From positions 1-19,204 of the forward strand of contig URIE01000025.1 of assembly GCA_900547805.1 (NCBI GenBank): a stretch of 19,204 nt of DNA, given 5' to 3'. The notes beneath the pieces are model-generated. The model was not told where the DNA came from and ran no database searches. It worked only from the letters and a program-made list of their open reading frames with translations. Below, one piece after another: positions 1 to 6,968 of this stretch; within the stretch, counting starts at the first letter, position 1, and every line of letters starts with the position of its first letter. This stretch comes from an uncultured Collinsella sp. Its GTDB lineage: Bacteria > Actinomycetota > Coriobacteriia > Coriobacteriales > Coriobacteriaceae. Position numbers and translations under genes: made by a program.

Positions 1-1207
1 GAAAACTAACAAAAAAGATGAGGCTAAAGGCAAGGCCGATACCGAGCGCCAAAAGATAGGCACCGGCATGCGTGCGCATGAGCGGAATAAAGTTGAAGGC
101 TGCCATCTCCATGAGGCCGCCCGAGAAGATGCCGACGATGCCAAAGAGATTCATGGTTGTGGCAAGGCAAGACGATAAGACGGCGTAGAGCAAAAAGAGC
201 CCGGGGTGGGTGAACATAAAGAGAAACTCGAGTGGCTCGGTAACGCCGCAAACCACCGAGGCGATGATGGCGGGAACAAGGATGACCCTGAGGCCGGCGC
301 GGCGCTCGGGTTTTGCGGTGGAGTAGAACGCAGCTGCGATGGCAGGAAGGCCAAAGAGCTTGACCCAGCCGGTGGCGGTAAAACCGGCCCACGGCGCAAG
401 CTCATTAAGGGGGCGCGTGCTATGGGAGAGGATGGGGAGCAAGCTGCTCCACGTGGCGTAGATGCCGTCGTTAATGACCAGGTTGTCGTAGTAGATCGGC
501 ATGTAGAGCAGGTGGTGCAGCCCCATGGGCTCGAGCGCTCGCTCCAAAAACACAAAGATGCCCACGCCAAAGGGGCCGACGCTCGTAAGTGCATGGCGCA
601 GCGTTTCGGTCATTGCGTATACGGAGGGCACGATGGCGGCCGAGATAGCGGCAAGGGCAAACACGGCAAAAAAGCTGATGAGGTAGACCAGCGAGGAGCC
701 CGAGAAGGTGCCGAGCCAATCGGGAACCTTGGCATCGTAGAAGCGGTCATGGATGGCGACGACGGTTGCCGATACCACCAGCGGGCCGATAATGCCGGTG
801 TCGAGCGTCTTGATGCCGTCGATGACGGTGATACCGTTGGCGGGGGTCAAAGATGACGGGTACTTAAGCCCAAGGTTGTCTCCGCTCAGCTTAATGATCT
901 CGCTCAAAAAGAAGCAATAGGCAAAATAGGCCACGAGTGCCTCGAGGCAGCAGCGTGCCGGTTGCTTTTGGGCAAGACCGATGGGCAGCGCTACGGCAAA
1001 AAGGAGCGGGAGGCGTTTAAAGACCGTCCATGAGCCGCGCTGGATGATGGCCCAAAAAACGTACCAAGGGGTTCCGTATACGGCTAGATCGCCGACGATG
1101 TCCGCAGTCGTTGCGAGAGCGGAGACGCCGACCATGAGGCCCGATATAGAAAACAGCATGGCGGGAGCGAACATTGCCCCGCCAAAGCGTTGGATTTTTT
1201 GCAGCAT
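1..1207 (-). CDS. Alpha-glucoside PTS transporter, EIIC membrane component (partial, 3' end outside window)
   Basis: Membrane permease domain of a sugar phosphotransferase system, which imports and phosphorylates a glucoside. The reading frame is open from ATG at 1207 to the left edge (402 codons), so the C-terminus, including any fused EIIB, is not visible. The start is preceded by GGAAGG about 8 nt upstream. The N-terminus (MLQKIQRFGGAMFAP), the LERALEPMGLHH segment at residues 221-232 and the GVTEPLEF signature at 321-328 match, as I remember them, the MalX/GlvC maltose/alpha-glucoside branch rather than TreP, which begins with EIIB. Many hydrophobic segments are visible, for example around 11-35, 65-80, 140-152, 172-192, 308-320 and 384-402. 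The gene diverges from a GntR regulator. A TACAAT -10-like box (1268-1273, minus) and a GTTTAAAC site at 1251-1258 lie upstream. The exact sugar is inferred. No phospho-alpha-glucosidase is visible here. Confidence 0.88.
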   Translation of the reverse strand, partial: MLQKIQRFGGAMFAPAMLFSISGLMVGVSALATTADIVGDLAVYGTPWYVFWAIIQRGSWTVFKRLPLLFAVALPIGLAQKQPARCCLEALVAYFAYCFFLSEIIKLSGDNLGLKYPSSLTPANGITVIDGIKTLDTGIIGPLVVSATVVAIHDRFYDAKVPDWLGTFSGSSLVYLISFFAVFALAAISAAIVPSVYAMTETLRHALTSVGPFGVGIFVFLERALEPMGLHHLLYMPIYYDNLVINDGIYATWSSLLPILSHSTRPLNELAPWAGFTATGWVKLFGLPAIAAAFYSTAKPERRAGLRVILVPAIIASVVCGVTEPLEFLFMFTHPGLFLLYAVLSSCLATTMNLFGIVGIFSGGLMEMAAFNFIPLMRTHAGAYLLALGIGLAFSLIFFVSF

Positions 1208-1250
1208 GTTCTGCCTTCCGAATATCGAGGCGCGTTGCGCGTGGGGAAAC

Positions 1251-1258
1251 GTTTAAAC
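1251..1258. promoter_or_regulatory. GTTTAAAC palindrome, predicted GntR/HutC operator of the PTS gene
   Basis: A perfect 8-bp palindrome that fits GTnTAnAC, the operator form described for the HutC subfamily of GntR regulators. It lies just downstream of a TACAAT -10-like hexamer (1268-1273 on the minus strand), so it would sit near the transcription start of the EIIC gene, a plausible repression position. The binding protein is inferred from the neighbouring regulator gene. Confidence 0.55.
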
Positions 1259-1372
1259 AATGGATTCATTGTAGAGGACCAGACGATTGTCGTGCTGGCA
1301 GTTTTGAGCGAAACCGATTTGGGCACGACAGAAACCGTCAACGGTTAAATCCTGTCGCTTTACCGATATTCG

Positions 1373-1380
1373 GTTTAAAC
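1373..1380. promoter_or_regulatory. GTTTAAAC palindrome, predicted autoregulatory operator of the GntR gene
   Basis: Second copy of the same palindrome, 122 bp from the first in the divergent intergenic region. It overlaps the expected -35 position of a possible gntR promoter whose -10 is TATCGT at 1396-1401 (TG two bases ahead gives a partial extended -10). Binding here would block RNA polymerase, so autoregulation is likely if the regulator recognises this motif. Confidence 0.55.
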
Positions 1381-1436
1381 AACTTTAAGAAATGCTATCG
1401 TGCCTAGCCGGAAATAAATAATGTAGAGGTGAAACA

Positions 1437-2156
1437 ATGCCAAAAGCGATATACGAAGGAATCTACCGAGAAATACGCTCGCGCATCATTAATGGGACCT
1501 ATGCGTTTCAGGAGATGCTGCCAACCGAAGCCGAGCTGACCGCGGAGTTCGGATGTACTCGCAATACCGTCCGTCGCGCCTTGGGTATGCTGGCCGACGG
1601 GATGTTTGTGCAGCCCATACACGGCAAGGGCGTGCGCGTTATTTGGCTTAAGGGCGAAACCGACATGTTGGGCGCACTCGAGGAAGTTGAGTCGTTTGGC
1701 GAATTTGCAAAGCGCAACAATGCCGTTGCATCGACGGACGTTAAGTCTTTTGAGCATTTGATTTGCACCGAGCAGCTCTCTCGTCGCCTGGGCTTTAAGG
1801 TGGGCGAGGAGTTGATTCGCGTGGTGCGTGTCCGAAGCCTTAACGGCAATGCGCGCCAAGTAGACCATGGCTACTTTTTGGAGTCGATCGCCAAGGGTCT
1901 GACGCCCGAGATCGCCGCAAAGTCAATTTACGACTATCTGGAGCACAAACGCGGCGTCAAGGTGATGGCGAGTCGCCGTACGGTGAGCGTCGAGCTTGCC
2001 AACGATGAGGACTGCAGCTATCTTGACCTCGGCAAATACAACTGTGTCGCCGTCATGGAGAGCCAGTCGTACACCTCGGACGGCATCTTGTTCGAGGTCA
2101 CGCATGCCCGCACGCATCCCGAGATCTTCCATTACCGCGTCAACTCCAAGCGATAG
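1437..2156 (+). CDS. GntR-family (HutC subfamily, UTRA domain) transcriptional regulator
   Basis: DNA-binding regulator of 239 aa, the usual size for HutC-type GntR proteins such as TreR. Residues about 4-70 form the winged helix-turn-helix: the LPTEAELTAEFGCTRNTVRRAL stretch spans residues 28-49, the recognition helix is around 41-49, and the wing is around IHGKGVRV at 61-68. Residues about 95-233 fit a UTRA effector-binding domain, which in this family senses small ligands, often sugar phosphates. ATG 1437 has a strong AGAGGTGA ribosome-binding site at 1425-1432. The gene diverges from the alpha-glucoside PTS gene and lies upstream of the ABC sugar operon. Operator-like GTnTAnAC sites occur at both promoters, at its own promoter and before malQ, so it is the best local candidate for an alpha-glucoside regulator. 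The ligand is unknown; TreR-like and MalR-like roles are both possible. Confidence 0.9.
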   Translation: MPKAIYEGIYREIRSRIINGTYAFQEMLPTEAELTAEFGCTRNTVRRALGMLADGMFVQPIHGKGVRVIWLKGETDMLGALEEVESFGEFAKRNNAVASTDVKSFEHLICTEQLSRRLGFKVGEELIRVVRVRSLNGNARQVDHGYFLESIAKGLTPEIAAKSIYDYLEHKRGVKVMASRRTVSVELANDEDCSYLDLGKYNCVAVMESQSYTSDGILFEVTHARTHPEIFHYRVNSKR

Positions 2157-2198
2157 CCGGCTAGCTCGTAGCCTGACGAGACTCATGCCCTCAAAGCG

Positions 2199-2245
2199 AA
2201 AACGCCCGGTCAAACCGACGATGCATCGGCTTGACCGGGCGTTTT
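2199..2245 (+). terminator. Rho-independent terminator of the GntR gene
   Basis: Long hairpin 43 nt after the stop codon. AAAACGCCCGGTCAA pairs with TTGACCGGGCGTTTT, and an inner CCGA/TCGG extends the stem across one bulged base on each side. The TTTT then CTCTG on the plus strand supports termination. The flanking A/T arms are symmetrical, so it could work in both directions. Confidence 0.85.
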
Positions 2246-2267
2246 CTCTGCATTTAATGACAAATAA

Positions 2268-2279
2268 TTGTTTATACAA
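2268..2279. promoter_or_regulatory. TTGTTTATACAA dyad, predicted GntR/HutC operator before the ABC operon
   Basis: The core GTTTATAC (2270-2277) again fits GTnTAnAC, flanked by TT and AA to give a 12-bp near-palindrome. It lies about 185 nt upstream of the binding-protein start and 23 nt past the gntR terminator, where the ABC operon promoter is expected. The nearby -35-like TTGTCA (2283-2288) has no convincing -10 partner, so I do not call exact promoter boxes. Confidence 0.45.
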
Positions 2280-2340
2280 AACTTGTCAAGTATCAAGTTG
2301 AAATTACCGTTCACCGAAGTTTTTCTACCGCTCTAGTAAT

Positions 2341-2356
2341 ACTTGTTCAAACAAGT
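2341..2356. promoter_or_regulatory. 16-bp palindrome ACTTGTT-CA-AACAAGT in the ABC operon promoter region
   Basis: Perfect 7-bp arms around a 2-bp centre, 106 nt before the operon's first start codon. A shorter relative, ACTTGTCAAGT, occurs at 2281-2291. The two share the ACTTG half-site, which suggests a second dimeric regulator besides the GntR candidate. I do not know which protein binds it. Confidence 0.4.
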
Positions 2357-2388
2357 AGCCAAATAGCGTATCGTACAAATCAGCAAAA

Positions 2389-2439
2389 GGGGCAAAGTCC
2401 CCGAGCCAATCTCCGAAGGCGGCGGCAAAGGGTGCCGCC
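2389..2439 (+). other. Structured 5' leader of the ABC operon: two small hairpins ahead of the ribosome-binding site
   Basis: GGGG/CCCC at 2389-2402 and a perfect 7-bp GGCGGCA/TGCCGCC stem at 2421-2439 with a 5-nt loop end 23 nt before the ATG. No run of U follows, so this is not a terminator. I do not recognise a known riboswitch. A 5' stabilising or translational role is inference. Confidence 0.35.
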
Positions 2440-2462
2440 ACGGTGTGAAAGGGTGGATTGTA

Positions 2463-3779
2463 ATGAAGAACGAAATGAGCAGAAGGCAGTTCCTGGGCTT
2501 TGCTGGTTCCGCGGCTGCGGTTCTTGGTTTGGGCCTCGTGGGCTGCGGTGGTTCTGCCGGCTCTGGCTCCTCTGCTTCTGGTGACGCTGCCGAGGTCTAC
2601 TTCCTCCAGTTCAAGCCCGAGGTCGACAAGGAGTGGAAGGAGATCGCCAAGGCGTACAAGAAGGAGAAGGGCGTCGAGGTCAAGATCGTGACCGCCGCCT
2701 CCAACACCTACGAGGAGAAGCTCAAGTCCGAGATGTCCAAGAGCTCCGCTCCGACGCTGTTCCAGGTCAACGGCCCCACCGGTCTTAAGAACTGGAAGGA
2801 TTACTGCGCCGATCTGTCCGACACCAAGCTCCGCGGTGAGCTCATCGACGACTCCCTGGCTCTGCAGTCCGACGGCAAGGATCTGGGTATCGACTGGGTT
2901 CAGGAGAGCTACGGCATCATCTACAACAAGGAGCTCCTCGAGAAGGCTGGCTACAAGGCCGAGGACATCAACTCCTTCGACAAGCTGAAGGCTTGCGCCG
3001 ATGACATCCAGGCCCGCAAGGACGAGCTCGGCGTTGACGGTGCCTTCACTTCCGCCGGCATGGATGACTCCTCCAGCTGGCGCTACACCACCCACCTCGC
3101 CAACCTCCCGCTCTACTACGAGTTCGAGAAGGAGCACAACCAGGAGGACGACGAGATCAAGGGCGAGTATCTCGACAACTTTAAGCAGATCTTCGACCTG
3201 TACATCACCGACTCCACCTGCGATCCTTCGCAGCTCGCCTCCAAGACCGGTGACGACGCCACCAACGAGTTCGCAACCGGCAAGGCCGTCTTCTATCAGA
3301 ACGGCTCTTGGGCCTACGCCGACCTCACCAAGGCCGGTATGACCGACGACCAGCTCGGCATGCTGCCGATCTACATCGGCGTCGACGGCGAGGAGAACCA
3401 GGGCCTGTGCTCCGGCGGCGAGAACTACTGGTGCGTCAGCTCCCAGGCTTCCGAGGAGGCTCAGAAGGCCACCGAGGACTTCATGTATTGGTGCGTCACT
3501 TCTGACACCGCCACCAGCATCATCGCTGACAAGATGGGTCTGACCGCCCCGTTCAAGAGCGCCAAGGAGACCACCAACGTCTTCTCGCAGCAGGCCGTTG
3601 CTATGGCCAAGGACGGCAAGAAGACCGTCGCTTGGGACTTCGTCTACATCCCCTCTGAGGAGTGGAAGAAGAACCTCAAGCAGGCTCTCATCGCTTATGC
3701 TGCCGACAACACCAAGTGGGACGGCGTCAAGAACGCCTTCGTCGATGGCTGGAAGACCGAGAAGGCTGCTTCCGAGTAA
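2463..3779 (+). CDS. Sugar ABC transporter substrate-binding lipoprotein (family 1, maltodextrin-type)
   Basis: Extracytoplasmic binding protein of 438 aa that would capture the sugar and deliver it to the two permeases downstream. The N-terminus shows a twin-arginine segment SRRQFLG (residues 6-12), a hydrophobic stretch and a lipobox LVGC with Cys28, followed by a Gly/Ser-rich linker. It therefore looks like a Tat-exported lipoprotein. The mature part, with EVYFLQFKPEVDKEW near its start and GENYWCVSS later, resembles family 1 (MalE/MsmE-like) binding proteins. I chose ATG 2463 because AAAGGG lies 9 nt upstream; the in-frame GTG at 2445 would overlap that site. Codon use is strongly biased (Lys almost always AAG, many C-ending codons), more than in the permease genes, which suggests high expression. 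Maltose/maltodextrin is inferred from malQ and glgP nearby; another oligosaccharide is possible. Confidence 0.9.
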   Translation: MKNEMSRRQFLGFAGSAAAVLGLGLVGCGGSAGSGSSASGDAAEVYFLQFKPEVDKEWKEIAKAYKKEKGVEVKIVTAASNTYEEKLKSEMSKSSAPTLFQVNGPTGLKNWKDYCADLSDTKLRGELIDDSLALQSDGKDLGIDWVQESYGIIYNKELLEKAGYKAEDINSFDKLKACADDIQARKDELGVDGAFTSAGMDDSSSWRYTTHLANLPLYYEFEKEHNQEDDEIKGEYLDNFKQIFDLYITDSTCDPSQLASKTGDDATNEFATGKAVFYQNGSWAYADLTKAGMTDDQLGMLPIYIGVDGEENQGLCSGGENYWCVSSQASEEAQKATEDFMYWCVTSDTATSIIADKMGLTAPFKSAKETTNVFSQQAVAMAKDGKKTVAWDFVYIPSEEWKKNLKQALIAYAADNTKWDGVKNAFVDGWKTEKAASE

Positions 3780-3810
3780 GCAGTTGCTGCCCAAGCTATC
3801 TGATTAGCGA

Positions 3811-3846
3811 CAGGGGGCGGGCAGACGTAGGTTTGCCCGCCCCCTG
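3811..3846 (+). other. Intercistronic stem-loop between binding protein and first permease
   Basis: A perfect 13-bp GC-rich stem: CAGGGGGCGGGCA (3811-3823) pairs with TGCCCGCCCCCTG (3834-3846) around a 10-nt loop. No U-tract follows, and the next gene's ribosome-binding site is only 7 nt further on. It therefore looks like an mRNA-processing, 3'-stabilising or partial-attenuation element rather than a full terminator. In many ABC operons such structures keep binding-protein mRNA in excess over permease mRNA. Confidence 0.7.
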
Positions 3847-3866
3847 CATATTGAAAGGACCCTTCT

Positions 3867-4721
3867 ATGGGCAAAGCACTCAAGCGCTGGTGGCCGCTCT
3901 TTATGCTGCCCACGTGCCTGGCGTTTATGATCGGGTTCGTGATCCCCTTTATCCAGGGCTTCTATCTCTCGTTCTGCCAGTTTATTACCATTAACAACGC
4001 GCATTTTGTCGGTGTCGAGAACTATGTGCGTGCCTTGACGGATCCGCAGTTCTCCACGTCGTTCTTCTTTACCGTGGCGTTTGCCTTCCTGTCGACGGTG
4101 CTCATCAACGTGATCGCGCTGGCCATTGCACAGGCGCTCACCCGCAAGGCGCTCAAGGGCACCAACATCTTCCGTACGATCTTCTTTATGCCTAACCTGA
4201 TCGGCGGCATTGTACTGGGTTACATTTGGCAGATTCTGATCAACTGCCTGCTCTCCAACGTGGGTGCCCAGCTTATCGCCCTCAACTCCGCCGCTGGCTT
4301 CTGGGGCCTTATCATCCTGACCCTGTGGCAACAGGTCGGCTACATGATGATCATCTACATCGCCGGTCTGCAGTCCATTCCGTCTGATTACATCGAGGCC
4401 GCCAAGGTCGACGGCGCTACGGCGTGGCAGACGTTTTGGAAGGTTAAGATCCCCAACCTGATGCCGACCATCACCATCTGCCTGTTCCTGTCCATCACCA
4501 ACGGCTTTAAGCTGTTCGACCAGAACCTCGCCCTTACCGGTGGCGCCCCGGCGCACTCCACCGAGATGCTCGCCCTGAACATCTACAACACGTTCTATTC
4601 GCGTGCTGGCATCGCATGGCAGGGCATCGGTCAGGCCAAGGCAGTTATCTTCTGCATCCTGGTTGTCGCTATTTCTATGATCCAGCTTAAGGCCACGAGG
4701 TCCAAGGAGGTGCAGCAGTAA
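3867..4721 (+). CDS. Sugar ABC transporter permease, MalF-type
   Basis: Inner-membrane permease of 284 aa with about six transmembrane segments (roughly 11-35, 65-90, 103-127, 146-168, 198-218, 258-277). The cytoplasmic coupling helix carries the EAA motif EAAKVDGATAWQTFWKVKIP at residues 177-196, with the conserved Gly at 183, which docks on the ATPase. The short periplasmic regions match the Gram-positive multi-sugar (UgpA/MsmF) type rather than the enlarged enterobacterial MalF. GAAAGGA lies 7 nt before the ATG. The stop overlaps the next start in TAATG, so the second permease is translationally coupled. Confidence 0.92.
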   Translation: MGKALKRWWPLFMLPTCLAFMIGFVIPFIQGFYLSFCQFITINNAHFVGVENYVRALTDPQFSTSFFFTVAFAFLSTVLINVIALAIAQALTRKALKGTNIFRTIFFMPNLIGGIVLGYIWQILINCLLSNVGAQLIALNSAAGFWGLIILTLWQQVGYMMIIYIAGLQSIPSDYIEAAKVDGATAWQTFWKVKIPNLMPTITICLFLSITNGFKLFDQNLALTGGAPAHSTEMLALNIYNTFYSRAGIAWQGIGQAKAVIFCILVVAISMIQLKATRSKEVQQ

Positions 4722-5560
4722 TGAAACGCGATAAGGCTCTTAACCGCGCGCTCTCGATTTTCTTTACGATTCTGTCGCTCGCGTGGATCTACCCCGTGTT
4801 CATGATTGCGCTCAATTCCTTTAAAAAGGCAACTGCAATCAGCACCACCACGGCATTCGATCTGCTCACGCCCGAGACGTTCAACGGCCTCGCAAACTAT
4901 ATGCACGCCCTTAACGAGCAGGGCTTTGCCTCGGCATTTATGTACTCGCTCATCATCACGGTCACGTCGGTCGTGCTGATCTTGGTGTGCTGCTCCATGT
5001 GCGCTTGGTACGTGGTGCGCGTCAACAGCAAGATCTCGAACTTCTTCTATTACCTGTTCGTCTTCTCGATGGTCGTGCCCTTCCAGATGCTCATGTTCAC
5101 GCTGTCCAACCTCGCGGACCGCATCGGCTTTAACACGCCGTTTAACATCTGCTTCATCTACCTTGGTTTTGGCGCGGGCCTCGCGGTCTTTATGTTCGCC
5201 GGCTTTGTAAAGAACATCCCGCTCGAGATCGAAGAGGCGGCCATGATCGACGGCTGCAACCCGGTCCAGGTGTTCTTTAAGATCGTCCTTCCCATTATGA
5301 AGCCCACCTATCTTTCGGTCGGTATCCTTGAGACCATGTGGGTCTGGAACGACTATCTGCTGCCCTACCTTACGCTCGACTCCACCAAGTACAAGACCAT
5401 TCCTATCTTGATCCAGTACTTCCGTGGCGGCTATGGCCACGTCGAGCTCGGCCCCATGATGGCATGCATCATGATGGTCGTCATCCCCATCGTCATCATG
5501 TACATCTTCTGCCAGAAGTACATCATTGACGGCGTTGTGGCAGGTGCCGTCAAGGGCTGA
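4721..5560 (+). CDS. Sugar ABC transporter permease, MalG-type
   Basis: Second membrane subunit, 279 aa, forming the heterodimeric channel with the product of the preceding gene. About six hydrophobic segments are visible (roughly 11-32, 73-98, 108-130, 141-163, 191-210, 246-265). The EAA coupling motif lies at residues 172-194 (EAAMIDGCNPVQVFFKIVLP, Gly178). The start ATG overlaps the upstream TAA by one base. The ribosome-binding site AAGGAGG is inside the end of the upstream gene, at about 4706-4712. Length and C-terminal form (GVVAGAVKG) are typical of MalG/UgpE/MsmG permeases. Confidence 0.92.
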   Translation: MKRDKALNRALSIFFTILSLAWIYPVFMIALNSFKKATAISTTTAFDLLTPETFNGLANYMHALNEQGFASAFMYSLIITVTSVVLILVCCSMCAWYVVRVNSKISNFFYYLFVFSMVVPFQMLMFTLSNLADRIGFNTPFNICFIYLGFGAGLAVFMFAGFVKNIPLEIEEAAMIDGCNPVQVFFKIVLPIMKPTYLSVGILETMWVWNDYLLPYLTLDSTKYKTIPILIQYFRGGYGHVELGPMMACIMMVVIPIVIMYIFCQKYIIDGVVAGAVKG

Positions 5561-5585
5561 TGCCGTAACTGTTTTGCAAGTTTTG

Positions 5586-5610
5586 GCGGCGCCCCTCAGC
5601 GCGGCGCCGC
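5586..5610 (+). other. GC-rich intercistronic hairpin before the ATPase gene
   Basis: GCGGCGCC (5586-5593) pairs perfectly with GGCGCCGC (5603-5610) around a 9-nt loop. It is followed by a GAAAGG ribosome-binding site and no U-tract. It is a second processing or attenuation candidate in the operon and may set ATPase levels apart from those of the permeases. Confidence 0.5.
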
Positions 5611-5628
5611 GTATCGAAAGGTAAAGAC

Positions 5629-6828
5629 ATGGCCGAGATCGTTCTCAAACATGTTCAGAAGGTGTATCCCAACAACGAGTCAAAAAAGAAGGGCTTCTTT
5701 GGCAAAAAGAAGAAGACCGAGGAGAAGAAGCACAACCTTAAGGTTACCGAGGACGGTGTGCTCGCTGTAGAGGACTTCAACCTCACCGTTCACGACCAGG
5801 AGTTCATCGTCCTCGTTGGCCCCTCTGGCTGCGGTAAGTCCACGACGATGCGCATGATCGCCGGCCTGGAGGACATCACCTCGGGCGATGTGCTCATCGA
5901 TGGCAAGCGCGTCAACGACGTCGCTCCCAAGGACCGCGACATCGCCATGGTGTTCCAGAGCTATGCTCTGTATCCCAATATGACGGTGTACGAGAACATG
6001 GCGTTTACGCTCGAGCTCAAGAAGGTCCCCAAGGACGAGATCGACCGTAAGGTTCGCTCCGCTGCTGAGATCCTGGGTATTACCGAGTACCTCGACCGTA
6101 AGCCCAAGGCGCTCTCTGGCGGCCAGCGCCAGCGCGTCGCCATCGGCCGCGCCATCGTGCGTGACCCCAAGGTCTTCCTGATGGACGAGCCGCTGTCCAA
6201 CTTGGATGCCAAGCTTCGTAACCAGATGCGTGCCGAGCTCATTAAGCTGCGTCACGAGATCAAGGGCACCTTCATCTACGTTACCCACGACCAGACCGAG
6301 GCTATGACCCTCGGCGACCGCATCGTGGTCATGAAGGACGGCGTTGTCCAGCAGATCGCCACGCCGCAGGAGGTCTTCAACCATCCCGCGAACATCTTCG
6401 TCGCCGGCTTCATCGGCGTGCCGCAGATGAACTTCTTCGATGCTCAGCTGGTTCGCTCTGGCAACGGCTTTACCGTCAAGACCGAGGATATGAACGTGGC
6501 GCTTGCCCCCGAGACTTGCGCTCAGCTTGCCCTCAACTGGGACGGCGGCGACGTGAAGGAGATTACGGCCGGCGTGCGCCCCGAGCAGATTCTGCTTGCC
6601 GACAAGGGCGAGGAGGGTGCGCTTCAGGGCACCGTCGAGGTGACCGAGCTCATGGGTTCGACCGAGCATGTCCACGTGACTGCTCCCGATGGCCAGTTCG
6701 TCCTGATCATTCCCGTTGTCGACCTTGAGGCCAAGGGTGCGCTCAAGGCGGGCGACCCCATCTGGTTCAAGTTCGAGAAGAACGCGACTCATCTCTTCGA
6801 TAAGGTGTCTGGCAAGAACCTTATCTAG
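5629..6828 (+). CDS. ugpC: ABC transporter ATP-binding protein, MalK/UgpC/MsmX family
   Basis: ATPase of 399 aa that powers sugar import. Walker A GPSGCGKST is at 64-72, Q-loop Gln at 110, signature LSGGQ at 162-166, Walker B VFLMDEP at 182-188, D-loop SNLDA at 190-194 and switch His at 220. The C-terminal part (from about 240, with GVRPEQI) fits the OB-fold/TOBE regulatory domain of MalK-type ATPases. Unusually, about 25 residues rich in lysine (SKKKGFFGKKKKTEEKKHN, around 18-36) are inserted between the first two beta strands, well before Walker A. The symbol is a family label: such ATPases often serve several sugar importers, so it does not imply glycerol-3-phosphate transport. GAAAGG precedes the ATG. 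The gene closes the operon before a strong terminator. Confidence 0.92.
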   Translation: MAEIVLKHVQKVYPNNESKKKGFFGKKKKTEEKKHNLKVTEDGVLAVEDFNLTVHDQEFIVLVGPSGCGKSTTMRMIAGLEDITSGDVLIDGKRVNDVAPKDRDIAMVFQSYALYPNMTVYENMAFTLELKKVPKDEIDRKVRSAAEILGITEYLDRKPKALSGGQRQRVAIGRAIVRDPKVFLMDEPLSNLDAKLRNQMRAELIKLRHEIKGTFIYVTHDQTEAMTLGDRIVVMKDGVVQQIATPQEVFNHPANIFVAGFIGVPQMNFFDAQLVRSGNGFTVKTEDMNVALAPETCAQLALNWDGGDVKEITAGVRPEQILLADKGEEGALQGTVEVTELMGSTEHVHVTAPDGQFVLIIPVVDLEAKGALKAGDPIWFKFEKNATHLFDKVSGKNLI

Positions 6829-6898
6829 GCCCGGTGCATCCAGGCCCTCCCTTTGGGCGACTGCGGCTTTGCCATCCTTTTGCCGTGGTCACATATAA

Positions 6899-6936
6899 GG
6901 CTCCCCTCCCGTCCACTGGGCGAGAGGGGAGCCTTT
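6899..6936 (+). terminator. Rho-independent terminator of the ABC operon
   Basis: GGCTCCCCTC (6899-6908) pairs perfectly with GAGGGGAGCC (6924-6933) and is followed by TTTCTTTG on the plus strand. It lies 71 nt after the ATPase stop codon. Confidence 0.85.
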
Positions 6937-6968
6937 CTTTGTGTTGGGGCTTTCCGTCTGTCAGTTTG

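Noticed and set aside
206..856. 216-codon plus-strand frame opposite the PTS EIIC gene
   Set aside because: Charged, low-complexity product; the minus-strand frame gives a continuous, recognisable EIIC protein over the whole stretch.
2380..2462. Known riboswitch in the ABC operon leader
   Set aside because: The two small hairpins do not match any riboswitch consensus I recognise and there is no terminator/antiterminator pair.
2325..3794. 489-codon open frame on the minus strand opposite the binding-protein gene
   Set aside because: A shadow of the strongly biased GC-rich codons of the real gene. Its product is a low-complexity Leu/Val/Gly run with no family motif and the real gene has a signal peptide and ribosome-binding site.
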